The notes beneath the pieces are model-generated. The model was not told where the DNA came from, did not search any database, and was given only the letters and a program-made list of their open reading frames with translations. This document shows, one piece after another, positions 19,057-28,776 of a DNA stretch of 64,000 bases (within the stretch, counting starts at the first letter, position 1; each line of letters begins with the position of its first letter). The translations under genes were made by a program, and so were the position numbers. This stretch comes from Farysia itapuensis (lineage: Eukaryota > Basidiomycota > Ustilaginomycetes > Ustilaginales > Ustilaginaceae): assembly GCA_023212645.1 (NCBI GenBank), contig JALBYC010000010.1:248001-312000 (forward strand), read 5' to 3'.

Positions 19057-19928
19057 CTAATTGGCAGACGCTCCGGGTGGCAAGAGCAAGGCAACGCCTT
19101 GACGGGCAAAGTGTCGGGACAAGTCAGTGATGTGAGGAGCTCTATACTCTTGTCGACGTACGACAGGAATTGTTTGTGTGGTGACAAGAGTCAGAACCTG
19201 GTTTTCAATCGCATCTGCATCACTTTTGGTTGCACTGAACAGAAGAATTTTGTCAGTGACCGTGCCGTAGCCAATGTCGAAACGCAGGCCCTTGACACTT
19301 ACAAAGACAATTTCATGAGCTTACAGCAGATCTTGAAGCGACCAGTAGTTCTGATGCTGATTTCAGGGAAAAGCAGGAACGGTTTGCGTGTACCGTCGGG
19401 AGTTTCCAGAACTCGAGGATTGGCGACAATGGTACCATACAACATCCTTGCAAGTCTTGGACTTTCTGATAAGCTCGTGCTAGAAAGTCCTGTCGAGATC
19501 GCATCGAGTGGAGCAATCGTCCTATTTCCGGCTACACCAGAGGTCCGAGGTGCGTGCGATACGACTGATTTGGGAACTGCGCCGGGGCTACGACTGGAAC
19601 GCTCGCCGGATCGATCTACAGCCGAGGTCGAGCTCAATGTCGAGGACAACGACGTGCTCGAATGTTCAACACTTGGAGCTTCCGCCGGCAACACCGCCAT
19701 ATCTGCAGGGCCATCCTGCTCCTCGAGCAGCGAGCACTGGCATATAAGGAATGGCAACTCGTTGGTAGCATCAACATCGAGGCCATCTGCGTCTACAACC
19801 TGTAGTTCTAGGATCAGGGGTGCTGCTAGTCCAATGCGAGACAACAGGTTGTCTTCGAAGGCGCATCCCAAAGTTGGCTGCTGAACGATTTCCAACCGGT
19901 AGATCCTAGCGTCACTACTAGTCGTCAT
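19057..19928 (-). CDS. Velvet-domain transcription regulator B (two exons)
   Basis: This is a second velvet-family regulator, 267 residues, on the opposite strand to gene A. Exon 1 (19928-19303) and exon 2 (19234-19057) are joined across a 68-base intron (donor GTAAGT, acceptor TTCAG). The ATG at 19928 has a good context and is followed within ten residues by the domain opening YRLEIVQQP. The middle reads LLSRIGLAAPLILELQVVD, a form I associate with basidiomycete velvet proteins, instead of the usual RRPIDPPP-type stretch. A Ser-rich insert of about 85 residues (about 75-160) splits the domain. It then resumes with LYGTIVANPRVLETPDGT and LLFPEISIRTTGRF, and ends in exon 2 with LSRHFARQG. Splicing restores this conserved end, which supports the model. 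A TTATAA at 20059-20064 could be its TATA element. Confidence 0.88.
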
Positions 19929-22339
19929 GGTGTATTTTAAGGAAGGGATCACCAGCGAGGGCGGGACCAAGCGGAAAGGGCGAAAAGGGAAGGGTATCAG
20001 GAGAGGAGAAAGTCGAGGGGCGAGCAGTCAAGTACAGATTTGAAAGTGCGAGCACGAGTTATAAGGCAGACCGGAAGAGGAACAGAGAAAGAAAAGTTGG
20101 TCAGTATACCTGTCATCGTTGAGCTTAGCTCGGGGCCGTGAGGAGAGCGTGAATGAATCAATACAGCTTGGACACTACATGCCTGGCGTCGTTTCCTTCA
20201 TAATCCGCCAGGCTCTTTCCGGATGACGACAGTCTCGCTACGCTTGCAGCTGGGAGTCACCTTCCCCCTCAGCAACACTGCAGTAGCTCAAGCTGCGTTT
20301 GTCTTTCTCGGCTGAAAAAAAAGATCTACATACCTGTGTACCGATGCTTCGGGTTTCCCAGTGTCTGGAACAGATTCTTTGGGCAGATCCGTGGTGACCG
20401 CAAGCGACGTGCCATGTCCTGAGATAAAATTGTTGTCGGTAAGGGTACTGCCGTCATTACTTGGGGCTGTGGGTGCTGCAGATGAGGGCGGCAGATCTGG
20501 TTGATTGCTGTCCTGCTCAGCTGAAGAACTGTGTTTTGATAGGCTGATGCAGCGATCGCCGTAGTCTGCAAGGGGTCGGGTCGGAAATGAGATCAGAGTG
20601 ACAGATGCATTAGTGGTGGCGTCAGATGATGCCATCTTGACAGCTTGGTAAACACAGAATCGGTGAAAACGAGCGGACCGTGTGGTGGGTAAATTGATGT
20701 GCCACTTGCATCCTTGGCGTACTGGATTCTCGGGAGGCGACAAATCCTGTGGGATTGTGTTGTGGACTGCTTGAAGGCTGCTTTCTGTCTCGGACCGCCG
20801 TGGATTTGCTGCGCTATTTCGATGCTGATTGTCTACCCGACGGTAGGCCAGCGACGAAGAGAACTGGCAGAAGCTGGTAGAAGAGAGGCTGTCGATGGCG
20901 AGCATAATTGCTTTGAGGAGCAGCTTCTGATGGGTACTAGGGAGGTTAAGACATAGACGTCTGGACTTTTTAGAGGGAATGAGATGAAGCAGTTTTGATG
21001 ATCGACAGGACGCAAGATGAGCTGGCTTGAACAGCCGACTGAGTCGAGGTCAAGATTCAACTGAGTGACGAGGCCGGATAGTAGTCCCGACAGCGCCGTC
21101 AAAAAGGCGCATGCAAAACGAACCGAAGTGGTGAAGTGTGCCGAGAGAGTCCCCACCAATCGCGCTCTTCCCAAGAGCCACGCAGGAGCGGACTCTGTGA
21201 GCAGAGCAGGTCTGTGGCGAACGTGGAAACCGAGGCATCCTGTGACGTTATTACAGCCACGCATTGGACCCCGAAAACTAAATAGATTGCGGGCGGAGCT
21301 CAAGCCGCCATTCGACAGTCGCCGAATGTTATCAGTTTGTTGGAAACCGCCTCGGTTGCGGCGTCCGCAGCGGAGCCTTGCATTGTACAACAAGAATTAG
21401 GAACGGACACGTAAAGAAGCCTGTACGGCCAAGCGAGGACGCATGAAGCATCAGTCCAACCATGAACAGTGCATGTGACAAATTCGCAACCATGGCAAGC
21501 ACCGGCGATCGCGGGGTCTCATGCAAAGCATCACTGGCCTCTACAGAAGAGACAGAAGTACCGTCGTTCTTACGAGTTACGGCACAGTAATAATTGAGAG
21601 CTCGCACAAAAACTGACTGCATAGATTAGATCAGCTCTGTGGAGCTGTCCACGTCACCCTCCTTAGCTCCTTCCTTGTGAAGCACGGGTCTCGAATTTCC
21701 ATATGCCGTTTTCGCCCGCCTTGCATTCCCATTTTATAGTCGGTAGTCTGTCTAGAGTCTTTATCGCTATCACAATACGGACAGGAATAAGCTCACAGAA
21801 CGGTTGTCGTCCTTTGCCAAGTTCGAAAGAAGGCATTGTACAGCACGGGGTCAGTTTCCGTCCACTTTGTCTTTTGCATGGCGCTAATTAACAAGTAAGC
21901 GGAACGGAAGCGTACGCACGATTGTTTGCCGAAGCTGACTTCCAAAAGCCACCCGAACGTCAGAACTGATTAGTTGCAAGCCTGACTGGCTCTCAAAATC
22001 GCGCGCCACCTATGCGAGGCGCCCCTTTGTGTTTGGACCAAACCGTGAACGGCTCCCAAAGTGCGGTTCACTCAAGCAAGCCATGCGTGCGGGATTCGGA
22101 ACCCACAAGATCCCGTGACGAAGTTTGCAATTTGCAGGTTTCATGCTGTCCGTACCCCGCCTAGCCGTCGACGCGCCTCTGCCACAGACTCCAGTCGCAC
22201 GGGCAAGACACATGCTTACCTAATCCAAATTTTGATTCCAACCCTGCACCTACGGTTTCTGAACAAACCCTTGCTGCCAACTTCTCTTTGGTTGAGTCCG
22301 GCTACTTCATCAGCCAGAATTGGGAGTCGCAGGCGCGCA
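19929..22339. other. Long gene-poor region upstream of velvet gene B and PRP16
   Basis: About 2.4 kb shows no recognisable gene. The best candidate is a minus-strand frame with ATG 20635 and stop 20288 (possible longer start at 20905). It is Ser/Thr/Pro-rich, contains a donor-like GTATGT near its end, and resembles nothing I know; I give it about 15% chance of being real. A second minus-strand frame around 21332-21622 is weaker. The part next to PRP16 is its promoter; the part next to 19928 is the velvet B promoter or leader. Confidence 0.4.
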
Positions 22340-25300
22340 ATGGTATCGCGCCTGGAAGAACAAGTAGCCTCGCGTCTGGCTGAATGCTTGAGTCTGTCCA
22401 ATCCAAATGAGCTTCTGGCTACTAGAGTCATCGCCCTAGCACGGTCGCTTCCATCCGAAAAGGCATTTGTCAATGCTGCCAGTGCCTTTGGGCGGTTCAA
22501 CGATACTTTTCTCCTCGAGCTACGTTCTTTCATTGAGTCGCAGCCAACAAGCGTGAGTGACCAGCCAGCTGACGCTCGCAGTGTTCCCTCTGCATCACGG
22601 ACTGGCCTTCAATCAACTGGCGAAAAGCACCTTTTCAAACCCTCGAACAAGCTGACCGCACAGGCATCTTCACAGCACCCGAGTACTTCGCCCTCTTTGG
22701 GGAAACGTCCGCGACTCGAAGTTGGACTGATCGAAGACCGTCAGCCATCGGCCGATGCAAGCACTAGCAACGCAAAGCCCATCTTCAGAGTGCCTTCAAG
22801 GCCTGCTTCCACTGCACAAGCGCAAGGTCGACAAAAGGGAACCGAGACACCTAGCCATCCCGGAGGTCTGAGCGAAAATGCTGCTCGCAGGCTCGAAGAA
22901 CACCGGAGAAAGAGATCTTCGGTGATTGGAGAGCGTGCCTCGGCGCTAGCCAAGGACAAAATCGCTCCACACGATACATCAAAAAAGCATCGGCGCGACG
23001 GTGACTCGATGGATCGTAATACCGTAGACCTCAGCCCGCAGCACAGCAGAAACGAGAAGACTGGCTTTTCTCGCACCATCGACGCTCAAACGAGGCATTC
23101 CCGCGATGCGCCAGGGACACCACAAAGCTCAGCTACCTCACGTCTTAGGGACTGGACATTACGCAACGCTTCTGGTTCTCAGACAGATCGTTTGGGCAGT
23201 CATAGTCGACGTACGCTGTCCGCCATGACGCGAGAATGGGATGCTACTCCCATACGTCAATCTCCGACGACGACAAATAACGGCGACTCCGATCTCGACA
23301 GACCGCGATGGGATCAAGATGATAAAGATCTAGATCGAGACTGGTACGACATGGAGGAAAATGCTGTAGCAGCAGATGAGGAACACAATCCCTTTTCCCA
23401 ATACGAAGACATCACAGGCGATGTAGTTGCTCCAATTGCTGCAAAGCAAAAGCGGATGACGGCGCGACAAGCCCAGTACTCTGCAGACAATGACGCATGG
23501 GAAAACAATCGCCTGCAGACAAGCGGTGTCGGACCGCGTGCGGCTGTGGATCTTGATCAATTCGATGAAGAAGCGGAGAATCGCGTTCATTTGCTGGTAC
23601 ACGATCTGAAGCCTCCCTTTCTGGACGGCAAAACAGTGTTCACCAAACAATTGGAGCCGGTCAATCCTGTTAAAGACGGCCTGTCAGATATGGCTGTCTT
23701 CGCTCGGAAAGGAAGTCAAATTGTGCGCGAAACTAGGGAAAAAGCTGAGCGTGCTAAAGCAGCTGGGAAGGTCGCCCAAATGGGAGGAACCGCCCTTGGG
23801 AATATCCTAGGCGTCAAAGCCGATGACGACGATGACCCGCAAGCACCGCCTAGCAGCGCCGGTGGCAAAGTAAAAATCTCAGACAGAGTTGACGGCACTC
23901 AAGGCGACTCGCAGTTTGCGCGTCACATGAGGTCAAACGTAGGCGGATCCGAGTTCAGCCGCAGCAAAACGCTGAAGGAGCAGAGACAATATCTGCCAGC
24001 ATTCGCTTGTCGCGAGGAATTGATGAAAATTATTCGCGAAAACCAGGTCATTGTCGTTATTGGCGAGACTGGATCTGGCAAGACCACTCAGCTCGCTCAG
24101 TTTCTGCACGAAGATGGCTACACTCAGCATGGCATTGTAGGCTGTACGCAGCCCCGGCGCGTAGCTGCCATGAGTGTTGCCAAGCGAGTCAGTGAAGAAA
24201 TGGAATGCGAGCTGGGAGGGCTTGTCGGTTACTCTATACGATTCGAAGATTGCACCAGCCCATTGACCAAGATCAAGTACATGACTGACGGTGTTCTTCT
24301 ACGCGAGTCTCTCAACGAAGGCGATCTGGACCGGTACAGTGCCATTATCCTCGACGAGGCTCACGAAAGATCACTCAGCACGGACATTCTTATGGGACTT
24401 TTACGAAAAATCTTGCAGCGAAGACGCGACCTGAAACTGATAGTTACCTCGGCAACAATGAACGCTGAAAAATTTGCTACATTTTACGGTGGCGCTCAAA
24501 CATTCACTATCCCGGGTCGTACATTCCCTGTCGATGTCTTGTTCAGCAAATCGCCGTGCGAAGACTACGTAAACAGCGCTGTCAAACAAGCCCTTTCGAT
24601 TCACCTCTCACACCCCAAAGGTGATATGCTGATCTTCATGACTGGTCAGGAAGACATTGAAGTCACTTGTCAGGTTATTTCCGAACGGCTAAGTCAGATT
24701 GAGGACGCGGCACCTTTGTTGGTCTTGCCCATCTACTCACAGATGCCAGCTGATCTTCAAGCCAAAATCTTTGATCCTGCGGAGGAGGGCGAACGCAAGT
24801 GCATTGTGGCCACGAACATCGCCGAAACATCCTTGACCGTTGACGGCATCATGTACGTCGTCGACGCCGGTTACTATAAGCTGAAGGTGTATAATCCGAA
24901 GGTCGGAATGGACTCACTACAGATTACCCCTATCAGTCAAGCTAATGCGAGCCAGAGGTCAGGGCGAGCTGGGCGGACGGGCAGCGGAACTGCGTATCGT
25001 CTGTACACTGAACTGGCGTTTCGTAACGAGCTTTTTCCGAGCACGATCCCAGAAATTCAACGGACGAATCTAGCTAACACCGTGCTCATGCTCAAATCAC
25101 TGGGAGTACAAAATTTGCTCGAGTTTGACTTTATGGACCCGCCACCACAGGACACTATCCTGAACAGCATGTATCAGCTCTGGGTCCTGGGGGCTCTTAA
25201 CAATGTAGGTGATCTGACGCCACTAGGCCGAAAGATGAGCCAGTTCCCAATGGAGCCGAGTCTGTCGAAGATCCTCATCGCCAGTGTCGATTATGGCTGC

Positions 25301-26071
25301 TCCACCGAAGTTCTGACCATTGTCAGTATGCTCAGTGTCCCATCGGTTTTCTATCGACCAAAGGAACGACAAGAGGAAAGCGATGCTGCTCGCGAAAAGT
25401 TCTTCGTCGCCGAGAGCGATCATTTGACGCTACTCCACGTCTACACCCAATGGAGAAGCAACGGATACAGAGACTCCTGGTGCTCTCGGCACTTTTTGCA
25501 ACCAAAGACGTTGCGTAAAGCCCGAGAAGTACGCCAGCAGCTTGAAGACATCATGAAGCAGCAACGACTTCCTCTGATCAGCTGCCAGACCGACTGGGAC
25601 ATTGTTCGCAAGTGCATCACGTCGGGATATTTCCACCAAGCAGCGCGATCTGCAGGGATTGGCGAGTATGCGAACTGTCGCACGGGAATGAAGATGCACC
25701 TTCACCCGACCTCGGCTTTGTACGGACTGGGCTTTACACCAGAGTACGTTGTGTACCATCAGGTGATCTTGACGAGCAAGGAGATGATGAACACAGTCAC
25801 TCAGGTCGACCCACACTGGCTTGCTGAGCTTGGCGCCGCGTTTTACTCGATCAAAGAGCGTGACACCACCTCGTCAGCAGCTCGCAGAGCGCGAGACTCG
25901 AAGTTGAGTCAACAGACCCAGCTGGAAAGCCAATTTCAGGCCGATCGAGCCCACAAAGTTGCTCAGGACGAGCGACAGCGCCAAGCTCGAGCTACTGCCG
26001 GATCCAGTACACCGTCTATTGCGACTCCCGGTGCCACACCTATTCGAAGAGGGCGTAGAGCTGGACTATAG
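22340..26071 (+). CDS. PRP16: Pre-mRNA-splicing DEAH-box helicase PRP16
   Basis: This is a 1243-residue spliceosomal ATPase that remodels the active site after the first transesterification step. The start is ATG 22340, the first in-frame methionine; the frame is open further upstream but without an ATG. The N-terminal about 540 residues are charged and disordered. The RecA core follows: motif [11 protein letters not shown] at about 575, DEAH at about 672, SAT, and [12 protein letters not shown] (motif VI). The winged-helix, ratchet and OB regions follow, with the signature [20 protein letters not shown]. The pre-core segment [17 protein letters not shown] is typical of Prp16/DHX38 rather than Prp2, Prp22 or Prp43. 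One exon. The C-terminus is basic and Gln/Arg-rich. Confidence 0.96.
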   Translation: MVSRLEEQVASRLAECLSLSNPNELLATRVIALARSLPSEKAFVNAASAFGRFNDTFLLELRSFIESQPTSVSDQPADARSVPSASRTGLQSTGEKHLFKPSNKLTAQASSQHPSTSPSLGKRPRLEVGLIEDRQPSADASTSNAKPIFRVPSRPASTAQAQGRQKGTETPSHPGGLSENAARRLEEHRRKRSSVIGERASALAKDKIAPHDTSKKHRRDGDSMDRNTVDLSPQHSRNEKTGFSRTIDAQTRHSRDAPGTPQSSATSRLRDWTLRNASGSQTDRLGSHSRRTLSAMTREWDATPIRQSPTTTNNGDSDLDRPRWDQDDKDLDRDWYDMEENAVAADEEHNPFSQYEDITGDVVAPIAAKQKRMTARQAQYSADNDAWENNRLQTSGVGPRAAVDLDQFDEEAENRVHLLVHDLKPPFLDGKTVFTKQLEPVNPVKDGLSDMAVFARKGSQIVRETREKAERAKAAGKVAQMGGTALGNILGVKADDDDDPQAPPSSAGGKVKISDRVDGTQGDSQFARHMRSNVGGSEFSRSKTLKEQRQYLPAFACREELMKIIRENQVIVVIGETGSGKTTQLAQFLHEDGYTQHGIVGCTQPRRVAAMSVAKRVSEEMECELGGLVGYSIRFEDCTSPLTKIKYMTDGVLLRESLNEGDLDRYSAIILDEAHERSLSTDILMGLLRKILQRRRDLKLIVTSATMNAEKFATFYGGAQTFTIPGRTFPVDVLFSKSPCEDYVNSAVKQALSIHLSHPKGDMLIFMTGQEDIEVTCQVISERLSQIEDAAPLLVLPIYSQMPADLQAKIFDPAEEGERKCIVATNIAETSLTVDGIMYVVDAGYYKLKVYNPKVGMDSLQITPISQANASQRSGRAGRTGSGTAYRLYTELAFRNELFPSTIPEIQRTNLANTVLMLKSLGVQNLLEFDFMDPPPQDTILNSMYQLWVLGALNNVGDLTPLGRKMSQFPMEPSLSKILIASVDYGCSTEVLTIVSMLSVPSVFYRPKERQEESDAAREKFFVAESDHLTLLHVYTQWRSNGYRDSWCSRHFLQPKTLRKAREVRQQLEDIMKQQRLPLISCQTDWDIVRKCITSGYFHQAARSAGIGEYANCRTGMKMHLHPTSALYGLGFTPEYVVYHQVILTSKEMMNTVTQVDPHWLAELGAAFYSIKERDTTSSAARRARDSKLSQQTQLESQFQADRAHKVAQDERQRQARATAGSSTPSIATPGATPIRRGRRAGL

Positions 26072-26168
26072 ATCGTCGTTGCATGTAATCTATTTGCCTC
26101 GATAAGATTGGGACCGAATGTGTGTGCATGCGCGCACCTGTCGAGATGCGAAGCTCCATGTGTGACAG

Positions 26169-26541
26169 CTAGGCAACCACTTCTCCAGACTTGACTTCCT
26201 TGCCAGTCTTCTTGATCTTTTCCAGCACTGTATCGTAAGGCGCTGAGCCATGCACAATGACGGTCTGTTTCTCGAGCGAGACATCGAAAGAGTCCACGCC
26301 TGAAGGGTAGAGATAGGGTCAATCAAATGATAAGCTTAGACCCCCGAGCGGAGCAGTTCAGGAAGCTTTGTCGAAGACTACCCACCATCGAGCTTAGAAA
26401 GGACGCGGGTGACGGCCCCCGAGCATCCAGAACATGTCATGACGACCTCAAATCTGTACTCGTGCTGCCATGCGGGCCAACGAGGACGGTGTCAAAGTTC
26501 TGCTCATCATATTACGATGTGTCTGGACGTACTGTGCTCAT
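26169..26541 (-). CDS. ATX1: Copper chaperone ATX1 (three exons)
   Basis: This is a cytosolic metallochaperone that hands Cu(I) to the Golgi copper-transporting ATPase (Ccc2-type), which in turn loads multicopper oxidases used for high-affinity iron uptake. Exons 26541-26533 (only 9 bases, encoding Met-Ser-Thr), 26464-26386 and 26299-26169 give 72 residues, the normal size. The copper-binding MTCSGC follows YRFEVV, and the family end reads LEKIKKTGKEVKSG, with the lysines used for docking. Introns are GTACGT...GGCAG (68 bases) and GTGGGT...TTCAG (86 bases). All junctions keep frame and reproduce the known Atx1 pattern, so the model is secure despite the micro-exon. Confidence 0.95.
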
Positions 26542-27093
26542 GATAGATGTGGACACTGTTTAGATGCCTTACGAGGCGATGGTGGGGGATGGTGGGAAGG
26601 TAAAGGCGTAAATCGTGAATGGAGGATGTGGAGACCAACACACACGTTCCTTTTCTTGGCTCAATTAGCTCAATTGGCCCGGCTGATCTTGTCTTGCATG
26701 CTCTCGAATTTTACGCCGGTTCGCACTCTCACTATTCTCACTCAGTCTTCTAATTGCAAGGCTGAGTGTCGGATTACCCGACAGCAAAGTATACCCCATG
26801 TCGATTCGTCGGCTGAGTCGATGTTCGGCGCCTTTGCGCAGGCAAAGTTCAACGTTCAAAAGGCTCCGAGGAAGACCTGTCAGATCAATCACGACGCACT
26901 TCAAGCTGTACGCTGTTAAGCTGTAAGCTGCAAGCTGTACAAGCGTCAAGCGCACAAGCTGTGGGGTTCGCAAGTTCTACGACTCTACTGCAAAGCTTTG
27001 CAAGCTTGTTTCCACATGCGCCCAAAGCAGTCTCTATACTGTATCGATCGCGAGACAGTAAAGATGACATGTCATTCTCAGGGTGCGACACAT
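26542..27093. other. Intergenic region upstream of ATX1
   Basis: It lies between the ATX1 start and the 3' end of the SNRNP27-like gene, both on the minus strand. No gene is visible. It holds a cluster of AAGCTGTA-like repeats at 26903-26963, about 360-420 bases upstream of the ATX1 ATG. Confidence 0.5.
26903..26963. repeat. Cluster of five AAGCTGTA-like units
   Basis: AAGCTGTA occurs at 26903, 26918 and 26932, with near copies AAGCTGCA at 26925 and AAGCTGTG at 26956. Spacing is irregular (7-24 bases). It lies in the ATX1 upstream region; a regulatory role is possible but unproven. Confidence 0.7.
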
Positions 27094-27928
27094 TTACTTG
27101 ATCTTGTCAAGGGGCCGGTTGAAGCCTCCTTTACTATGGACAGTGGAATAGACAGTAGGAGTGTCTAGTCAGCAACGGTCTCAACCACCACACTGAAAGC
27201 AAGATAAACACTTACCGATTCATGTATTGCCGCCATGTACGCTCCTTTTTGATGTCAGCGGCTCCAGCAGTATTGCCTAGAACCTTCTTGTTCTTCGTCG
27301 TACCGAAGCCGCCAAAGCCCATCATAGCAGCCATCTGATCTTCTCCGTCTTCTGAGTCAGTATCTTCGTATGGGCTTGTCATGCGACCGTCTTCCTGCTG
27401 GCGTGAGATATCACCGTGTTTGTTGCGAGTGCCTGCAGTGGTCTCCTTAGACTCATCCATGGGTGGCTTGCTCGCACTTGTTTCAGTTTGTGGTGGTGGC
27501 GGTGGTGGCGTCAAGTCACGGCGTGAGCGCGGAGGTGGCGGCCCCGCCCGCGGGGAGGTGCTTCTTCTCGCCCTCCTCGAAGTGCTGTCGTAAAGTTGTC
27601 CATAGTCTTCCGGAGGGTGTCGCCCGCGATTGCGATCAGTACGTTCGTTGTCCAGAGCTGCTGGTCGGGTCCTCGAGACTCGCGAGTCACCATACTGATC
27701 CTCGCGGCGGCTTGCAGAGCTACTATATGGATCGTGCCGTTCTCTTTCGCTTCTGTACCGGTCTCTGTCGCCCTTGCGGCTTCCACGAGGACTGGGGCTA
27801 CGACGTCGTGATGTTTCTGCGCCGTAGCGGGAGGATGCGCGGTAGTCCTCATTTCTTGATCCACTCGCGCCACGGTCTCGCTCATGGTCCTTCGCATAAG
27901 CAGGCTCAAAGGTACGCCTGCTGCTCAT
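27094..27928 (-). CDS. U4/U6.U5 tri-snRNP protein SNRNP27-like (two exons)
   Basis: This is a predicted spliceosomal protein of the SNRNP27 (27K) family, found in the tri-snRNP and pre-B complexes and implicated in 5' splice-site choice. Exon 1 (27928-27216) and exon 2 (27133-27094) join across an 82-base intron to 250 residues. The N-terminal about 150 residues form an RS-like Arg/Ser/Asp-rich region with Pro tracts. The conserved part is the C-terminus: MMGFGGFGTTKNKKVLGN, RTWRQYMNR, and from exon 2 KGGFNRPLDKIK. The family's diagnostic block RQYMNRKGGFNRPLD is split exactly by the intron and restored by splicing, which makes the call strong. The start is ATG 27928. Confidence 0.93.
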
Positions 27929-27991
27929 TCTTGTGAGATCACAGCGCTCGAAAGGCCGCTCGATGTGAGTAGCAACTAGCAGACTTGTGAA

Positions 27992-28018
27992 GAGTCACAG
28001 ACTCCAGTAACAGAGTCA
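27992..28018. promoter_or_regulatory. Two GAGTCA motifs in the SNRNP27 / complex I divergent promoter
   Basis: GAGTCAC occurs at 27992-27998 and 28013-28019 in the 285-base divergent promoter. It shares the TGACTC core seen upstream of the permease. Function is unproven. Confidence 0.3.
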
Positions 28019-28213
28019 CAAGTGAGAAGTTGAGAACAGAAGTCGTGAGTGAGTGTGAGTGGAGTAACGCGTTGGTTTTTCGTGCGAAAGAAATGGGACA
28101 CGGTTCCGGTCTGAGTCTGCGGATCGCACCCTGACAGTCCAGGACCTCCTTTAACGTACTCTTTTGTCACCTACCTCATCGCCATTCCATCATACCCAAG
28201 ACGATCAGCTATC

Positions 28214-28674
28214 ATGGCAGGCGGAAATTTTCGTAAGTCAATAATGCAGCCGAGTGCATGAGAGCTGTACTCATAATCTTGCTCTGATGACTCTTAGACC
28301 CCTACAAGGCCGACCCGGCCGTCGACCGATGGCAACAAATGGTGAGATATTGCTCCGCGCCTGACTCTCCGACCAACTTTGTATTGACAATGAATGCTTG
28401 ATGCTCTTCAAGCATGAGACCATGTATACGCGCTTCAAGATGACCAACAAAAACACCCGCCTTGTCCTGCTGTGGGGTCTCACGATTCCCGTTCTCACAT
28501 ACTATCTCGCAGATTTTACCAATGTAAGTGTTATGACGACTAACACCTGACTCGTATATGTATCGCTGACACTTAGAGTTCTGACAGAACCGTTGGGATC
28601 TGCGAGGTAAGGGAAGAGATCAATCTCTTCTCAAGAACCCACCTAAAGCTCCCGCCTCCGAAGAGCAGGAGTAG
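28214..28674 (+). CDS. Complex I small subunit (NDUFB4/B15-like; four exons)
   Basis: This is a predicted accessory subunit of mitochondrial NADH:ubiquinone oxidoreductase. Exons 28214-28232 (19 bases), 28298-28341, 28413-28523 and 28588-28674 give 86 residues. Introns are 65, 71 and 64 bases with GTAAGT or GTGAGA donors. The protein opens MAGGNFHPYKADPAVDRWQQ. It has one hydrophobic segment (LVLLWGLTIPVLTYYLA, about residues 40-56) and a basic tail NRWDLRGKGRDQSLL. This layout (short N-terminus, one membrane helix near the middle, W-x-L/F-x-G-K after it) matches fungal B15/NDUFB4-type subunits. The identification is by pattern and memory of the family, so the subunit name is less certain than the gene model. 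Confidence 0.78.
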
Positions 28675-28776
28675 TCACAAACTTTTGCAATTTGCTTTCG
28701 TTCAGACATACCTTGCACGCAAACATGACGGCTAATTACCATGTGTACGATGCAGTAGCGATATCAGAGATGCGAG

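Noticed and set aside
20310..20331. A GTATGT...TTTTTTTTCAG segment that looks like a complete intron
   Set aside because: At about 22 bases it is far too short for spliceosomal splicing.
20833..21393. 186-codon minus-strand frame in the gene-poor region
   Set aside because: No family pattern, odd composition rich in Cys, Arg and Leu, and no splice or promoter context; more likely chance.
22061..22339. Upstream extension of the PRP16 frame
   Set aside because: It begins with a non-ATG codon and lacks family similarity; ATG 22340 is the first methionine.
26658..26680. GCTCAATTAGCTCAATTGG, which resembles a tRNA D-arm, with GGTTCGCAC about 40 bases on
   Set aside because: No matching acceptor stem, anticodon stem or T-stem pairing can be drawn; it is a short direct repeat of GCTCAATT.
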